DNA of 64,000 nt from JAVEDQ01 sp963783105 (GTDB lineage Bacteria > Actinomycetota > Actinomycetes > Frankiales > Frankiaceae), in NCBI GenBank assembly GCA_963783105.1, contig CAWAMI010000003.1:310001-374000 (forward strand). The letters are read 5' to 3'. Positions 1 to 8,786 of the stretch are shown here, in pieces (the stretch's first letter is position 1; each line of letters begins with the position of its first letter). The position numbers were made by a program, and so were the translations under genes. The notes beneath the pieces were generated by a model. The model was not told the origin of the DNA. It searched no databases and was given only the letters and a program-made list of their open reading frames with translations.

Positions 1-113
1 GCGTTCCGAGCGTCGAGCACGAGCGCGCAGACGGTGAGGAGCGCCGCCGCCCCGGCAAGTGGTACCGCGACGCGGCGCACGAGGACGGGCACCCGCTGTT
101 CCAGGGCCGACAC
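1..113 (-). CDS. Partial membrane protein, N-terminus only
   Basis: The first 113 bases read on the minus strand from a GTG give an open 37-codon stretch. It has a charged start (two Arg pairs) followed by a hydrophobic Ala/Leu/Val segment that looks like a first transmembrane helix or signal anchor. The rest lies beyond the window, so the family cannot be named. No clear Shine-Dalgarno site is visible. It diverges from the aldo/keto reductase gene. Presence of a gene is inferred from composition only. Confidence 0.4.
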   Translation of the reverse strand, partial: MSALEQRVPVLVRRVAVPLAGAAALLTVCALVLDARN

Positions 114-244
114 GCGGTCATGGTGACAGTTCTGCGTCCCGGTGGTCGAGGACGCGTGTCCCGGTTTCGCCGGGATCCTCGCCTACTCCACAGGTCGGGC
201 AGCCTCGCCGGCTGTGGTGGGAAGCGCCGCTAGGGTGGCCGACT

Positions 245-1225
245 GTGGAGCACCGTCCCCTCGGCCGCAGTGGCCTGTCCGTGTCCCGGCTCGCCCTCGG
301 CACGATGACCTGGGGTCGGGACACGGAGGCCACCGAGGCCGGGGCCCAACTGCGGGCCTTCCGCGAGGCGGGCGGCACGTTGATCGACACCGCGGACGTC
401 TACGCGGGCGGCGAGTCGGAGCGCATCCTCGGCCGCCTGCTGGCCGACGGCGGGTCGCGCGAGGACGTGCTGATCGCCACCAAGGCCGGCGCGCGCCGCG
501 GCGACGGACCCCTCGGCGTCGGCACGTCGCGGCGTCGGCTGCTCAACGCCCTGGACGGGTCGCTCGCCCGGCTGCGCACGGATCACGTCGACCTCTGGCA
601 GGTCCACACCTGGCACGACGGCACCCCGCTGGAGGAGACCCTCGCCGCGCTGGACGCGGCGGTCGCCTCCGGGAAGGTCCGCTACGTCGGCATCTCCAAC
701 TACAGCGGCTGGCAGACGGCCGCGGCCGCGACCTGGCAGCGGGCGGTGCCCGGCCGGACGCCGCTGGTCTCGACGCAGGTCGAGTACTCGCTGCTGGCCC
801 GAGGGGTGGAGCGGGAGGTGGTGCCGGCCGCCGCGGAGACGGGGCTGGGTCTGCTGCCCTGGTCCCCGCTGGGCCGCGGTGTGCTCGCCGGGCGCTACCG
901 GGGAGAGGCGCCGGAGGGGTCGCGGGCGACCTCCCCCGCCTGGAGTCGTTTCGTGGCGCCGTACATGACCGAACACGCCAACCGTGTCGTCGACGCCGTC
1001 CACACCGCCGCCGAGGGGCTGCGGGTCTCGATGGTGGCCGTCGCGCTCGCCTGGGTGCGGGACCGGCCCGGGGTGGTCGCGCCGGTGGTCGGCGCGCGGA
1101 CGGCCGCCCAGCTGTCCGCGTCGCTGGAGTCGGAGACGCTGGTGCTGCCCTCGACGATCCGGGACGCACTCGACGACGTCTCGGCGCCGACGTTCGGCTA
1201 CCCGGAGCGGTGGCACTGGGGTTGA
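245..1225 (+). CDS. Aldo/keto reductase
   Basis: A 326-residue protein of the aldo/keto reductase superfamily, NADPH-dependent TIM-barrel enzymes that reduce aldehydes and ketones. The N-terminal strand (RPLGRSGLSVSRLALGTMTW) is typical. The catalytic tetrad is visible: Asp in DTADVY, Tyr four residues on, Lys in IATKAG, and His in QVHTWHD. The C-terminal part (LPWSPLGRGVLAGRY) also fits the family. The reading frame stays open upstream to position 59, but that stretch is low-complexity and out of character; the GTG at 245 puts the start directly before the conserved first strand. The next gene begins 4 bases after the stop, so the two are probably co-transcribed. The substrate cannot be told from sequence. 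Confidence 0.88.
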   Translation: MEHRPLGRSGLSVSRLALGTMTWGRDTEATEAGAQLRAFREAGGTLIDTADVYAGGESERILGRLLADGGSREDVLIATKAGARRGDGPLGVGTSRRRLLNALDGSLARLRTDHVDLWQVHTWHDGTPLEETLAALDAAVASGKVRYVGISNYSGWQTAAAATWQRAVPGRTPLVSTQVEYSLLARGVEREVVPAAAETGLGLLPWSPLGRGVLAGRYRGEAPEGSRATSPAWSRFVAPYMTEHANRVVDAVHTAAEGLRVSMVAVALAWVRDRPGVVAPVVGARTAAQLSASLESETLVLPSTIRDALDDVSAPTFGYPERWHWG

Positions 1226-1229
1226 GCCG

Positions 1230-3257
1230 GTGAGCGAACAGCAGCTGGACGATCGACGCTCGGATACCGGCGAGGACGACGTCTTCGCCGCCTTCGTGGA
1301 CGCGGGGCTCTGGCCGCTGCTCGGCCGGACGGTCGGCGGGCGGCTGGCAGGGGCCGGCATCCGCCGACCCGACGACGTCACCGAGTCGGCCCTGCAGGCG
1401 ATCGCGGGGGTCAGCCCGGTGCGGGCGGCGAAGCTCGTCACCGCGTTCGCCCAGGCCCGGCCCCGCTACGAGGTCGTCGCCCTGCTGGTCGCCGCCGGGC
1501 TGCCCGCACGGCTCGCCTTCGGCGCGACCGGGGTACTCGGTCCCGGAGCAGCCGGGCAGCTGCGCGACGATCCCTGGCGGCTGCTCGAGGCCGGCGACGT
1601 CGAGCTCTCCGCCGCCGACCGGTTGGCGCGGACCCTGGGTATCGACCGCGAGGCCCCCGGCCGCGGACCGGCCGTCCTCGTCCACCTGCTCGCCGTCGCC
1701 GCCCGCGCCGGGGACACGGCCGCGACCCGCGCCTCCCTGGTCGCCGGCGCCCGCAGCCGCGGCGTCGCCGACCCGGAAAGGGCGCTCGGCCAGGCCGTCG
1801 AGTCGGGACGCATCGTCGAGGGCCAGGCCGGTGCGGACGCCGGGTCAGAGGCTGACGGATCGGGGGACGACGGCCGGGACGACCTGTTCGCCCTCCCCCG
1901 CTTCGCCATGGCCGAGGAGTCGCTGGCCGAGGGTCTGGCGCGGCTCGCCGCGACGGCCGAGCCGGTCGGCGAGCCGGACACGCTCGGCCTGAAGGGACTC
2001 GACGACGACCAGCGGGCCGCCGTCTCCGCGGCCCTGCAGCACGGCGTCTCGCTGCTGACCGGCGGCCCGGGCACCGGCAAGAGCCGCACCGTGGCGGCGG
2101 TGGTCGAGCTCGCCACCGCCCGCGGTCGCACCGTCGCGCTGGCCGCGCCCACCGGCCGGGCGGCCAAGCGGCTCGAGGAGCTCGGCGATGCCCCGGCCAC
2201 GACGCTGCACCGGCTGCTCGGCGCCACGCCGTCCCGGACGTCGGACTCGGGCGACACCGCCAGTGGTTCCGGCGCGGGAGGCTCGACCGGCGGCTCGGGC
2301 ATGTGGGACGGCCCCACCTTCACCCGCAACGAGGAATGGCCGCTCGACGCCGACGTCGTGGTGGTCGACGAGGCCTCGATGCTCGACGTCGAGCTCGCGG
2401 CGGGGTTGGTCGAGGCGTGCTCGGACGGCACCCACCTGCTCGTCGTCGGCGACCCGGCCCAGCTGCCGAGCATCGGTGCCGGCCGCGTGCTGGCCGACAT
2501 CGTCGACTCGGGGGTCGTCCCGGTCACCGAGCTGTCGACGCTCTACCGGCAGGCCGAGGGCGGGACGATCGCGCGGCTGGCCACGGCGGTGCGGGGCGGC
2601 GAGCTCCCGACGGTCGACGACCCCTCCCGCGAGGTGGTGGTCGTGCCGAGCAGGGACGCCGCCGACGCCGCCCGCCGGGTCGTGCAGCTGGTCACCGATT
2701 CGATCCCCCGGGCTCTCGGCATCGCGCCGGCGGAGATCCAGGTCGTGACGCCGGTGCACCGTGGTCCGGCCGGGACGGAGGCGCTGAACGCGGCGCTGAA
2801 GAAGGAACTCAACCCCGGTGCGCCGGCGGCGGGGGCGGGCAAGCGGCCGTCCTTCGACGTCGGCGACCGCATCGTGGCGATCGCGAACCACCTCGACCTC
2901 GGCTTCGCCAACGGCGAGGTCGGCACGATCGTCGCCCGCACGAGCGAGGGCCTGTCGGTGCAGTTCGCGGCCGGGCCGGCCACGGTGCCGATCAAGGCCT
3001 GGAGCGACCTGCGGCACGGCTGGGCCATCACGGTGCACCGCGCCCAGGGCAGCGAGTGGCCGGCGGTGGTGGTCGTCCTGCCGCCCGAGGCCGGCGGCAT
3101 GCTGACCCGCCCCTTGGTGTACACCGCGCTGACCCGGGCGCAGCGGCACCTGTCGGTCGTTCCGGCGGTCGGGCCCGCGCTGCATCGTGCCGTCCGGGAG
3201 ATCGGCGGCCGGCCGCGGACCACGCAGCTGCGCCGCCTGCTCGTCGTGGGAGGCTGA
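1230..3257 (+). CDS. RecD-like SF1 DNA helicase (exodeoxyribonuclease V alpha-like)
   Basis: A 675-residue superfamily 1B helicase. The N-terminal 200 residues are helical and include a helix-hairpin-helix-like stretch (LQAIAGVSPVRAAKLV), as in RecD/RecD2 proteins. Helicase motifs follow in order: Walker A GGPGTGKS near residue 278, motif Ia APTGRAAKRL, Walker B VVDEASMLD, GDPAQLPSIG (motif III), ITVHRAQGSEW (motif V) and VYTALTRAQRHL (motif VI). A Gly/Ser/Thr-rich insert lies between motifs Ia and II. No RecB or RecC gene is adjacent, so it may be a stand-alone RecD2-type 5'-3' helicase rather than a RecBCD subunit; this is inference. The GTG start at 1230 lies 4 bases after the aldo/keto reductase stop. 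Confidence 0.88.
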   Translation: MSEQQLDDRRSDTGEDDVFAAFVDAGLWPLLGRTVGGRLAGAGIRRPDDVTESALQAIAGVSPVRAAKLVTAFAQARPRYEVVALLVAAGLPARLAFGATGVLGPGAAGQLRDDPWRLLEAGDVELSAADRLARTLGIDREAPGRGPAVLVHLLAVAARAGDTAATRASLVAGARSRGVADPERALGQAVESGRIVEGQAGADAGSEADGSGDDGRDDLFALPRFAMAEESLAEGLARLAATAEPVGEPDTLGLKGLDDDQRAAVSAALQHGVSLLTGGPGTGKSRTVAAVVELATARGRTVALAAPTGRAAKRLEELGDAPATTLHRLLGATPSRTSDSGDTASGSGAGGSTGGSGMWDGPTFTRNEEWPLDADVVVVDEASMLDVELAAGLVEACSDGTHLLVVGDPAQLPSIGAGRVLADIVDSGVVPVTELSTLYRQAEGGTIARLATAVRGGELPTVDDPSREVVVVPSRDAADAARRVVQLVTDSIPRALGIAPAEIQVVTPVHRGPAGTEALNAALKKELNPGAPAAGAGKRPSFDVGDRIVAIANHLDLGFANGEVGTIVARTSEGLSVQFAAGPATVPIKAWSDLRHGWAITVHRAQGSEWPAVVVVLPPEAGGMLTRPLVYTALTRAQRHLSVVPAVGPALHRAVREIGGRPRTTQLRRLLVVGG

Positions 3258-3261
3258 GGTG

Positions 3262-3277
3262 CCGACCGAGCGGTCGG
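3262..3277 (+). terminator. GC-rich hairpin after the RecD-like gene
   Basis: Two 7-base arms, CCGACCG and CGGTCGG, lie 4 bases after the helicase stop. The 2-base gap means the loop would open by one or two pairs. There is no T-run, which is usual for GC-rich actinobacteria, so terminator function is an inference. Confidence 0.4.
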
Positions 3278-3342
3278 ATCCGGCCGTCCCACCGACGGGG
3301 CCGAGGCGGATTCGGCACCGTAGGTGGGTACGGTCAGTAGCC

Positions 3343-3635
3343 GTGGGAGGTCGTCCGGAACGCGCGGCCACGTCCCCGCGTGCCGAAGCAGGGGCGTCCA
3401 CGCTCACGTCCCCGCAAGCGTCGGCGGTAGCACCCTCCGATCTCGCAGCGACCGGCACCGACGTCCGCCCCGACTCCGACGCCGGCCCCGAAACCGGCAT
3501 CGAGACCGGCATCGAGACCGAGACCGACATCGAGCGCGGCATCGAGACCGCATCGAGACCGGCACCGACGCGCACGTCGACGCCGACCCGGCCGCGCCCG
3601 ACACCCTCCGCCGGCCCGCCTCCGGAGCCGTCGAG
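3343..3635 (+). other. Out-of-frame former N-terminus of the GT39 gene
   Basis: From the GTG at 3343 one frame has good actinobacterial codon use and encodes a hydrophilic leader ending in an ETGI/ETD-type repeat. Around 3541-3562 the DNA repeat unit ggcatcgagacc loses one G (gcatcgagacc at 3551). From that point the sensible reading (IETGTDAHVDADPAAPD) continues in the frame of the downstream glycosyltransferase. Upstream of the break the glycosyltransferase frame is an implausible Arg/His run. The simplest view is an ancestral longer N-terminus broken by a one-base deletion in a repeat, or a sequencing error there. The downstream gene may still start at 3636. Confidence 0.6.
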
Positions 3636-5288
3636 GTGGGCGGGCCGACGGGCGCTCCGGCCCGGCTGCCGCTCGGCCGAACGCGCTCGACGAACGCCCC
3701 CGACCGCCTCGGCCGGCTCCTGCTCCGCATCCCGCCCGGCATCCGGGCGTGGCTGCCGCTGATCCTGGTCGGCATCACCATCGCCGTCGGCATCGCCCTG
3801 CGGTTCGCGACCGACAGTTCGCTGTGGCTCGACGAGGCGATCACGGTCGAGATCGCCCGTCGATCCGTCCCCGCGCTGTTCGAGGCGCTGCGCCACGACG
3901 GCGCCCCGCCGCTGTACTACCTCCTCCTGCACTTCTGGACGGGCCTGTTCGGCGGTGGCGACGTCGCCGTCCGGGCGCTGTCCGGTCTGCTCAGTGTGGC
4001 CACGCTGCCGGTCGCATGGTTCGCCGGCCGCCGGGTCGCCAGGGTGGCCGCCGCGTTCGGCCACGTCGAGAAGTCGAGCACCCACCGCGCCGGCACGGCC
4101 GCCCTCCTGCTGTTCGCGACCTCCCCGTACGCGATCCGGTACGGCAGCGAGACGCGGATGTACTCGCTGGTCGTCCTGCTCGTCCTGCTGTTCGGCCTGG
4201 CGTTGGCGCGAGCGCTGGAGAAACCCCAGCGGAGTCGCTGGATCACGCTCACGCTCGCGACGGCGGCCCTCGCCTACACGCACTACTGGACCTTCCTGCT
4301 GCTCGCCACCGTCGCGGTCTTCCTGCTGCTGCAGTCCCGGCGCCGCGAGCACTACCGCGACCCCTGCCGCAAGGCGCTGCTGAGCATGGTCGCGGCGTCC
4401 GTGCTGTTCCTGCCGTGGATGCCGACCTTCACCTTCCAGATGCTGCACACCGGCACCCCGTGGGCACCCGCGGTGCAGGCGCAGGTCCTGCTCGACACCA
4501 TCTTCGACTGGGCGGGCCGGGCCTCCACCGGGGCGCTGCTCGGCCTGGTCCTGCTGTTCGCCGCGTTCGTCGGTCTCACCGCCCGCCCGGCCGGCGACGG
4601 CCTGCACGTCGACCTCAAGGGCCGCGTCCCCGGGCGCTACCTCGCCGCCGTCTGGCTCGTGCCGCTGGTCCTCGCCTACATCGCGGCGACCTTCGGCGGC
4701 AGCGCCTACGTGGAGCGATACACCGGCATCTCGCTGCCGGCGTTCCTGCTGCTCGCCGCCCTCGGGCTCGGACTGCTGCCGAGCCGGCGGCTCGTCGCCA
4801 CCCTGCTCGTGGTCGCCAGCGTGACCGGCCTCATCGGCGGGGCGGGCCTCGCCCGCGGGGAGCGCACCCAGGCCGGACAGATCGCCGGCAAGATCGCCGA
4901 GCAGGCGCGGCCCGGCGACGTCGTCGCCTACTGCCCCGATCAACTCGGACCGGCCGTGCACCGGTCGTTGACCCGCCGCGGCACGAGCCCCGGCGTCGTC
5001 AAGGAGATCGCGTTCGCCGACCAGCTCGGCCCGGCGATGGTCGACTGGGTCGACTACGCCGACCGGATGGAGCACGCGAGCGCCGCCGACTTCGCCACCC
5101 AGGTCGACGAGCTCGCCGGCCCGGACTCGTCCATCTACTTCGTGGAGGCCGACGGCTACCGCACCCTCGAGACGACGTGCGGGGCGATCTCGGACCAGCT
5201 CGCCTCCCTGCGGGACCGCACCCCCCAGATCAGCCGCGCGGGGTCGGTCATCGAGGGCGCGTCGCTCGAACGGTTCTCGACCCGCTGA
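3636..5288 (+). CDS. GT39/ArnT-like membrane glycosyltransferase
   Basis: A 550-residue polytopic protein of the dolichyl/polyprenyl-phosphate-sugar-dependent type (GT39, PMT_2-like). The first hydrophobic helix is followed by WLDEAI, carrying the Asp-Glu pair expected in the first extracytoplasmic loop. Then come APPLYYLLLHFW, the loop TRMYSLVVLL and THYWTF, and about ten further hydrophobic helices. A soluble tail of about 110 residues contains YCPDQLGPAV and VDWVDY, both shared with the paralogue at 8787. The GTG at 3636 has a GGAG eight bases upstream and gives a length like the paralogue; the frame is open back to 3324, but that part looks frameshifted. Likely role: transfer of a sugar from a lipid carrier to an envelope acceptor. 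Donor and acceptor are unknown. Confidence 0.78.
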   Translation: MGGPTGAPARLPLGRTRSTNAPDRLGRLLLRIPPGIRAWLPLILVGITIAVGIALRFATDSSLWLDEAITVEIARRSVPALFEALRHDGAPPLYYLLLHFWTGLFGGGDVAVRALSGLLSVATLPVAWFAGRRVARVAAAFGHVEKSSTHRAGTAALLLFATSPYAIRYGSETRMYSLVVLLVLLFGLALARALEKPQRSRWITLTLATAALAYTHYWTFLLLATVAVFLLLQSRRREHYRDPCRKALLSMVAASVLFLPWMPTFTFQMLHTGTPWAPAVQAQVLLDTIFDWAGRASTGALLGLVLLFAAFVGLTARPAGDGLHVDLKGRVPGRYLAAVWLVPLVLAYIAATFGGSAYVERYTGISLPAFLLLAALGLGLLPSRRLVATLLVVASVTGLIGGAGLARGERTQAGQIAGKIAEQARPGDVVAYCPDQLGPAVHRSLTRRGTSPGVVKEIAFADQLGPAMVDWVDYADRMEHASAADFATQVDELAGPDSSIYFVEADGYRTLETTCGAISDQLASLRDRTPQISRAGSVIEGASLERFSTR

Positions 5289-5299
5289 GCGGGTTCGAC

Positions 5300-6985
5300 G
5301 TGCCCCCGTCCGTCTTGCTTCACCGTCCGGGTCGGCGGGCGACGCCGCCGCCCGACCCCGAACACGCCAGGGCCCGGCTCGCCGAGCCCCTGATCTTCGC
5401 GGCGCTGCTGCTGCTCCAGCTGGTCCCGCTGTTCCTGCTGCCGCACCTCGGCACGCAGGACGGCCCGTCCCATCTCGCCACCTCGCGGGTGCTGCTCGAC
5501 TACGGCGACCCCGCGCATCCGATCTACGAGCGGTACTACTGGCTGGACGCCTTTCCCTCGCCGAACCTGCTGACGGAGGGGCTGCTGACCGCGTTCGTCG
5601 CCGTCTTCCCCCTGGAGGTGGCGGTAAAGATCCTGGCGGGCGGCTACCTGCTCGCCCTGCCGCTGGCGCTGCGCTACGTCCTGCGCCGCATCGACCCGTC
5701 CGCGACCTGGCTGGCCTACGCCGCGTTCCCGCTCGCCAGTGGCTTCCTGTTCGTCAGCGGCTTCTTCAACTACTGCTACGGCCTCGTCGTCTTCGTCCTC
5801 GCCGCCGGCTGGATCTTCAGGTCCCGTCGTCGCAGCGGACCCCGCTACGTGCTGGGCCTGGCGGGCTGGGTGTTGCTCGCCTACGTGACGCACTTCATCC
5901 CCGCCGCGCTGCTCGCGCTGCTCGCGCTCGTCCCGCCTCTCGCCGAGCTCCGGCGCCGCGGAACCCGGGACGGGCTCCGCGGCGGCATCGCCGACTCTGT
6001 CCGCCGGCTCGCCCCGACCCTTCTCGCGCTGCTGCCGCTCGCGGTCCTGACGCTGCTGTTCCTCGTCCGCCCGGCGCCCGGCGAGAGCAAGCGCGACAAC
6101 CCGCTGGCGCTGCTGGTGCAGCTACCGCTGCTGGTCAAGCCGGTGGTGGCGCTGTCCTACGCGGAGTACCCGGCCGCGATCGTGCTCGGCCTGAGCCTGA
6201 CAGCGCTGATCGTGCTGGCCGCCCGACGCCGGCGCCGGGCGGCGCTGGCCGGCCCGTCCGGGTGGCTCGCAGCGGGAGCCGGCCTGTGCGCGCTGCTCTA
6301 TCTGCTCGCGCCGGAGAGCACCGCGCAGGGAGGCGCCATCAATGCGCGGCTGGCCATCTTCCCCCCGCTGCTGGCCCTGCTCTGGCTCGGCTGGCAGAGC
6401 CGCACCGCCTTGGCCGACCGCCGGCTGCAGGCCGGCGCCGCGGCGCTGTTCGTCCTCGTCTGGGCCGGGATCGCTGCCGTGCGGTGGCCCATCGAGGTGC
6501 GGCACTCCGAGCAGGTCGATGCCTACGTCGAGGCCGCGAAGCTGGTGCGGCCGGACTCGACGGTGCTCGGGTTGCAGTACGAGAGCGCCAACGTGCCGAA
6601 GGTCCGGGGCTTCTCCGACCCGACGCTGCACGGCGCGAGCCTGGTCGCGGCGCTGCGCCACGGCGTCGACGCCGGGCACTACGAGGCCGAGCTCAGCTAC
6701 TTCCCGACCCGCTTCCGCAGCGAGAACAACCTGCCGCGGCGGATCGACCCGACCCGGCGTGGCCTGGACCGCACCCCCACCCGCATCGCCACACTCACCG
6801 GCCCGGATGGCCGGGGGCTCGTCGACTACGTGCTCGTCCGGGGCGATGCCGCGCACGTGTCCCCCGCCGGCCGGGCCGCGGCGCAGCGGATCACGGACGC
6901 GCTCGGCGCGTACCGGCTGATCGGCACCTTCGGCGAGCGGGCCGGCGAGGGCACCGCACAGGTCCGCCTCTACGAGCGGCGCTGA
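5300..6985 (+). CDS. Polytopic membrane protein, possible glycosyltransferase
   Basis: A 561-residue integral membrane protein with roughly ten hydrophobic helices and a soluble C-terminal part. It starts with GTG 11 bases after the stop of the GT39 gene, so the two are probably one transcript. The first loop after helix 1 carries LGTQDGPSHLATSRVLLDY, a position where GT-C enzymes often keep an acidic pair, but I do not see a clear DE/DD signature. It resembles uncharacterised actinobacterial membrane proteins that sit beside GT39 genes. A GT-C fold and a role in the same glycoconjugate pathway are inferences from context. Confidence 0.7.
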   Translation: MPPSVLLHRPGRRATPPPDPEHARARLAEPLIFAALLLLQLVPLFLLPHLGTQDGPSHLATSRVLLDYGDPAHPIYERYYWLDAFPSPNLLTEGLLTAFVAVFPLEVAVKILAGGYLLALPLALRYVLRRIDPSATWLAYAAFPLASGFLFVSGFFNYCYGLVVFVLAAGWIFRSRRRSGPRYVLGLAGWVLLAYVTHFIPAALLALLALVPPLAELRRRGTRDGLRGGIADSVRRLAPTLLALLPLAVLTLLFLVRPAPGESKRDNPLALLVQLPLLVKPVVALSYAEYPAAIVLGLSLTALIVLAARRRRRAALAGPSGWLAAGAGLCALLYLLAPESTAQGGAINARLAIFPPLLALLWLGWQSRTALADRRLQAGAAALFVLVWAGIAAVRWPIEVRHSEQVDAYVEAAKLVRPDSTVLGLQYESANVPKVRGFSDPTLHGASLVAALRHGVDAGHYEAELSYFPTRFRSENNLPRRIDPTRRGLDRTPTRIATLTGPDGRGLVDYVLVRGDAAHVSPAGRAAAQRITDALGAYRLIGTFGERAGEGTAQVRLYERR

Positions 6986-7042
6986 CCTCCGGCACATCAC
7001 GAATCTGCAGCGTCCGTAACACGCAGGTAGCCGGTGGTGCGT

Positions 7043-7102
7043 CCCGACGCAACGTGTCGGGCAGAATGGGCGGTGCAGCCGAGCCCGGCCTCCGTCGGCT
7101 GC
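7043..7102 (+). promoter_or_regulatory. Two short inverted repeats in the leader of the flavoprotein gene
   Basis: Between the membrane protein and the flavoprotein gene lie CCCGAC (7043-7048) with GTCGGG (7056-7061), and GCAGCCGA (7075-7082) with TCGGCTGC (7095-7102). The pair sits 58 bases before the GTG start. They could be a terminator, an attenuator or leader structure, or chance in GC-rich DNA. Confidence 0.3.
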
Positions 7103-7159
7103 CCACACGCGTTGACGTCCCTCGCGAGGTGGAGTCTCGATCGGGGGTTCAGGAGCATC

Positions 7160-8692
7160 GTGGCCGACAAGCCGCAGGTCGTCGTCATCGGAGCAGGCCC
7201 GGCGGGCCTGACCGCCGCCTTCGAGTTGGTCAAGCGGGACACCCCCGTCACGGTCCTCGAGGGCGACGCCATGGTCGGCGGGATCAGCCGCACCGCCGAG
7301 CGGGAGGGCTGGCGCTTCGACATCGGCGGCCACCGGTTCTTCACCAAGGTGCCCGAGGTCGAGGCGCTCTGGCACGAGATCCTGCCGGACGAGGACTTCC
7401 TGATGCGGCCCCGGATGAGCCGCATCTTCTACGACGGCAAGCTGTTCGACTACCCGCTGAAGGCGGGCAACGCGCTGCGCAACCTCGGCATCCTCGAGGC
7501 GATCCGCTGCGTGCTGTCCTACATGTGGGTGCGCGTCCGGCCGCCGAAGGACCAGACGAAGTTCGAGGGCTGGGTCGCCGCCCGCTTCGGCTGGCGCCTC
7601 TACAACCACTTCTTCAAGACCTACACCGAGAAGGTCTGGGGCGTGCCCGGCAGCGAGCTCGAGGCCGACTGGGCCGCCCAGCGGATCAAGAACCTCTCGC
7701 TGTTCACGGCCATCTGGAACGCGCTGCGGCCGAGCCGGAACTCCAAGGACGTCATCACGTCGCTGATCGAGGAGTTCCAGTACCCGAAGTACGGCCCCGG
7801 GATGATGTGGGAGACCGCCGCCAGGAAGATCGAGGCGAAGGGCGGGACGATCGTCCTGGAGGAGAAGGTCCGGACCGTCCACTGGGAGCAGGGCAAGGGC
7901 GTCACCGGCCTGACCACCGTCGTGACCGGCGGCTACGGCCCCGGCGCCGGCGCGCCGGACGCGAGCCGGACCGATGTCGGCACCGAGAAGCACTACGCCG
8001 GCGACGAGTTCATCTCGTCGATGGCCTTCTCCTCCCTGGTCCAGTCGCTGGACCCGAAGCCGCCGTCCGAGGTGCTGCACGCCGCCGAGTCACTGAAGTA
8101 CCGCGACTTCCTGACCGTCGCCGTCGTGGTGCCGGAGAGCGTCGGCTTCCCGGACAACTGGATCTACATCCACTCGCCCGAGGTCGAGGTCGGCCGCATC
8201 CAGAACTTCGGCTCCTGGTCGCCCTACCTGGTCAAGGAGGGCAAGACCTGTCTCGGCCTCGAGTTCTTCGTCAACGTCGGCGACAGCACCTGGAACCGGT
8301 CCGACGAGGACCTGATCGCGCAGGCGAAGCGGGAGCTGGACCAGCTCGGCCTGGTCAAGCCGGAGCAGGTGGAGCGCGGCTTCGTCGTGCGGATGCCGAA
8401 GGCCTACCCGTTCTACGACGCCGAGTACAAGAACAACGTCGACGTCATGCGGCGGTGGATGAAGCAGAACACGCCGAACCTGCACCCGGTCGGGCGCAAC
8501 GGCATGTTCCGCTACAACAACCAGGACCACTCGATGTTCACGGCGCAGCTGACCGTCCAGAACATGATCGACGGGGCGCACCACGACGTCTGGGACGTGA
8601 ACGTCGAGGAGGACTACCACGAGGTGGCCTCCCCCACCAGCTCCTCACAGGTCAAGCCGACCAAGGAGAAGTCGGACGCGGCGGCTGCATGA
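7160..8692 (+). CDS. FAD-dependent oxidoreductase, UDP-galactopyranose mutase-like
   Basis: A 510-residue flavoprotein with an N-terminal Rossmann motif (VVVIGAGPAGLTAAFEL), an ELEGD-type acidic strand end (VLEGDAMVGG), and the family stretch GGISRTAEREGWRFDIGGHR. It belongs to the amine-oxidase/UDP-galactopyranose-mutase-like superfamily, where reduced FAD rearranges or oxidises nucleotide- or lipid-linked sugars. AGGAG at 7151-7155 lies just upstream of the GTG start; the frame is open further upstream but without coding character. It lies between two GT39-like genes, which suggests it makes or modifies the sugar used by them. The exact reaction is not decidable; a protoporphyrinogen-oxidase-type or desaturase activity is also possible. 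The C-terminus ends in a charged Lys/Ala tail. Confidence 0.8.
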   Translation: MADKPQVVVIGAGPAGLTAAFELVKRDTPVTVLEGDAMVGGISRTAEREGWRFDIGGHRFFTKVPEVEALWHEILPDEDFLMRPRMSRIFYDGKLFDYPLKAGNALRNLGILEAIRCVLSYMWVRVRPPKDQTKFEGWVAARFGWRLYNHFFKTYTEKVWGVPGSELEADWAAQRIKNLSLFTAIWNALRPSRNSKDVITSLIEEFQYPKYGPGMMWETAARKIEAKGGTIVLEEKVRTVHWEQGKGVTGLTTVVTGGYGPGAGAPDASRTDVGTEKHYAGDEFISSMAFSSLVQSLDPKPPSEVLHAAESLKYRDFLTVAVVVPESVGFPDNWIYIHSPEVEVGRIQNFGSWSPYLVKEGKTCLGLEFFVNVGDSTWNRSDEDLIAQAKRELDQLGLVKPEQVERGFVVRMPKAYPFYDAEYKNNVDVMRRWMKQNTPNLHPVGRNGMFRYNNQDHSMFTAQLTVQNMIDGAHHDVWDVNVEEDYHEVASPTSSSQVKPTKEKSDAAAA

Positions 8693-8699
8693 CGCCGTC

Positions 8700-8717
8700 G
8701 CTGCCCGTCCGGGCAGC
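8700..8717 (+). terminator. Hairpin after the flavoprotein gene
   Basis: Perfect arms GCTGCCC and GGGCAGC with a 4-base loop start 8 bases after the stop codon. No T-run follows. It may terminate or attenuate transcription before the second GT39 gene. Confidence 0.45.
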
Positions 8718-8786
8718 CGGTGAGCCTTCTCCGACAACGCCGACCTTGCAGAGAACGCTGATCCTCCACATGACGCCGATCCCTCG

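Noticed and set aside
1845..5075. Very long minus-strand open frame (1076 codons)
   Set aside because: It is antisense to the helicase and glycosyltransferase genes and is Arg/Gly/Gln-rich low-complexity, the usual shadow in GC-rich DNA.
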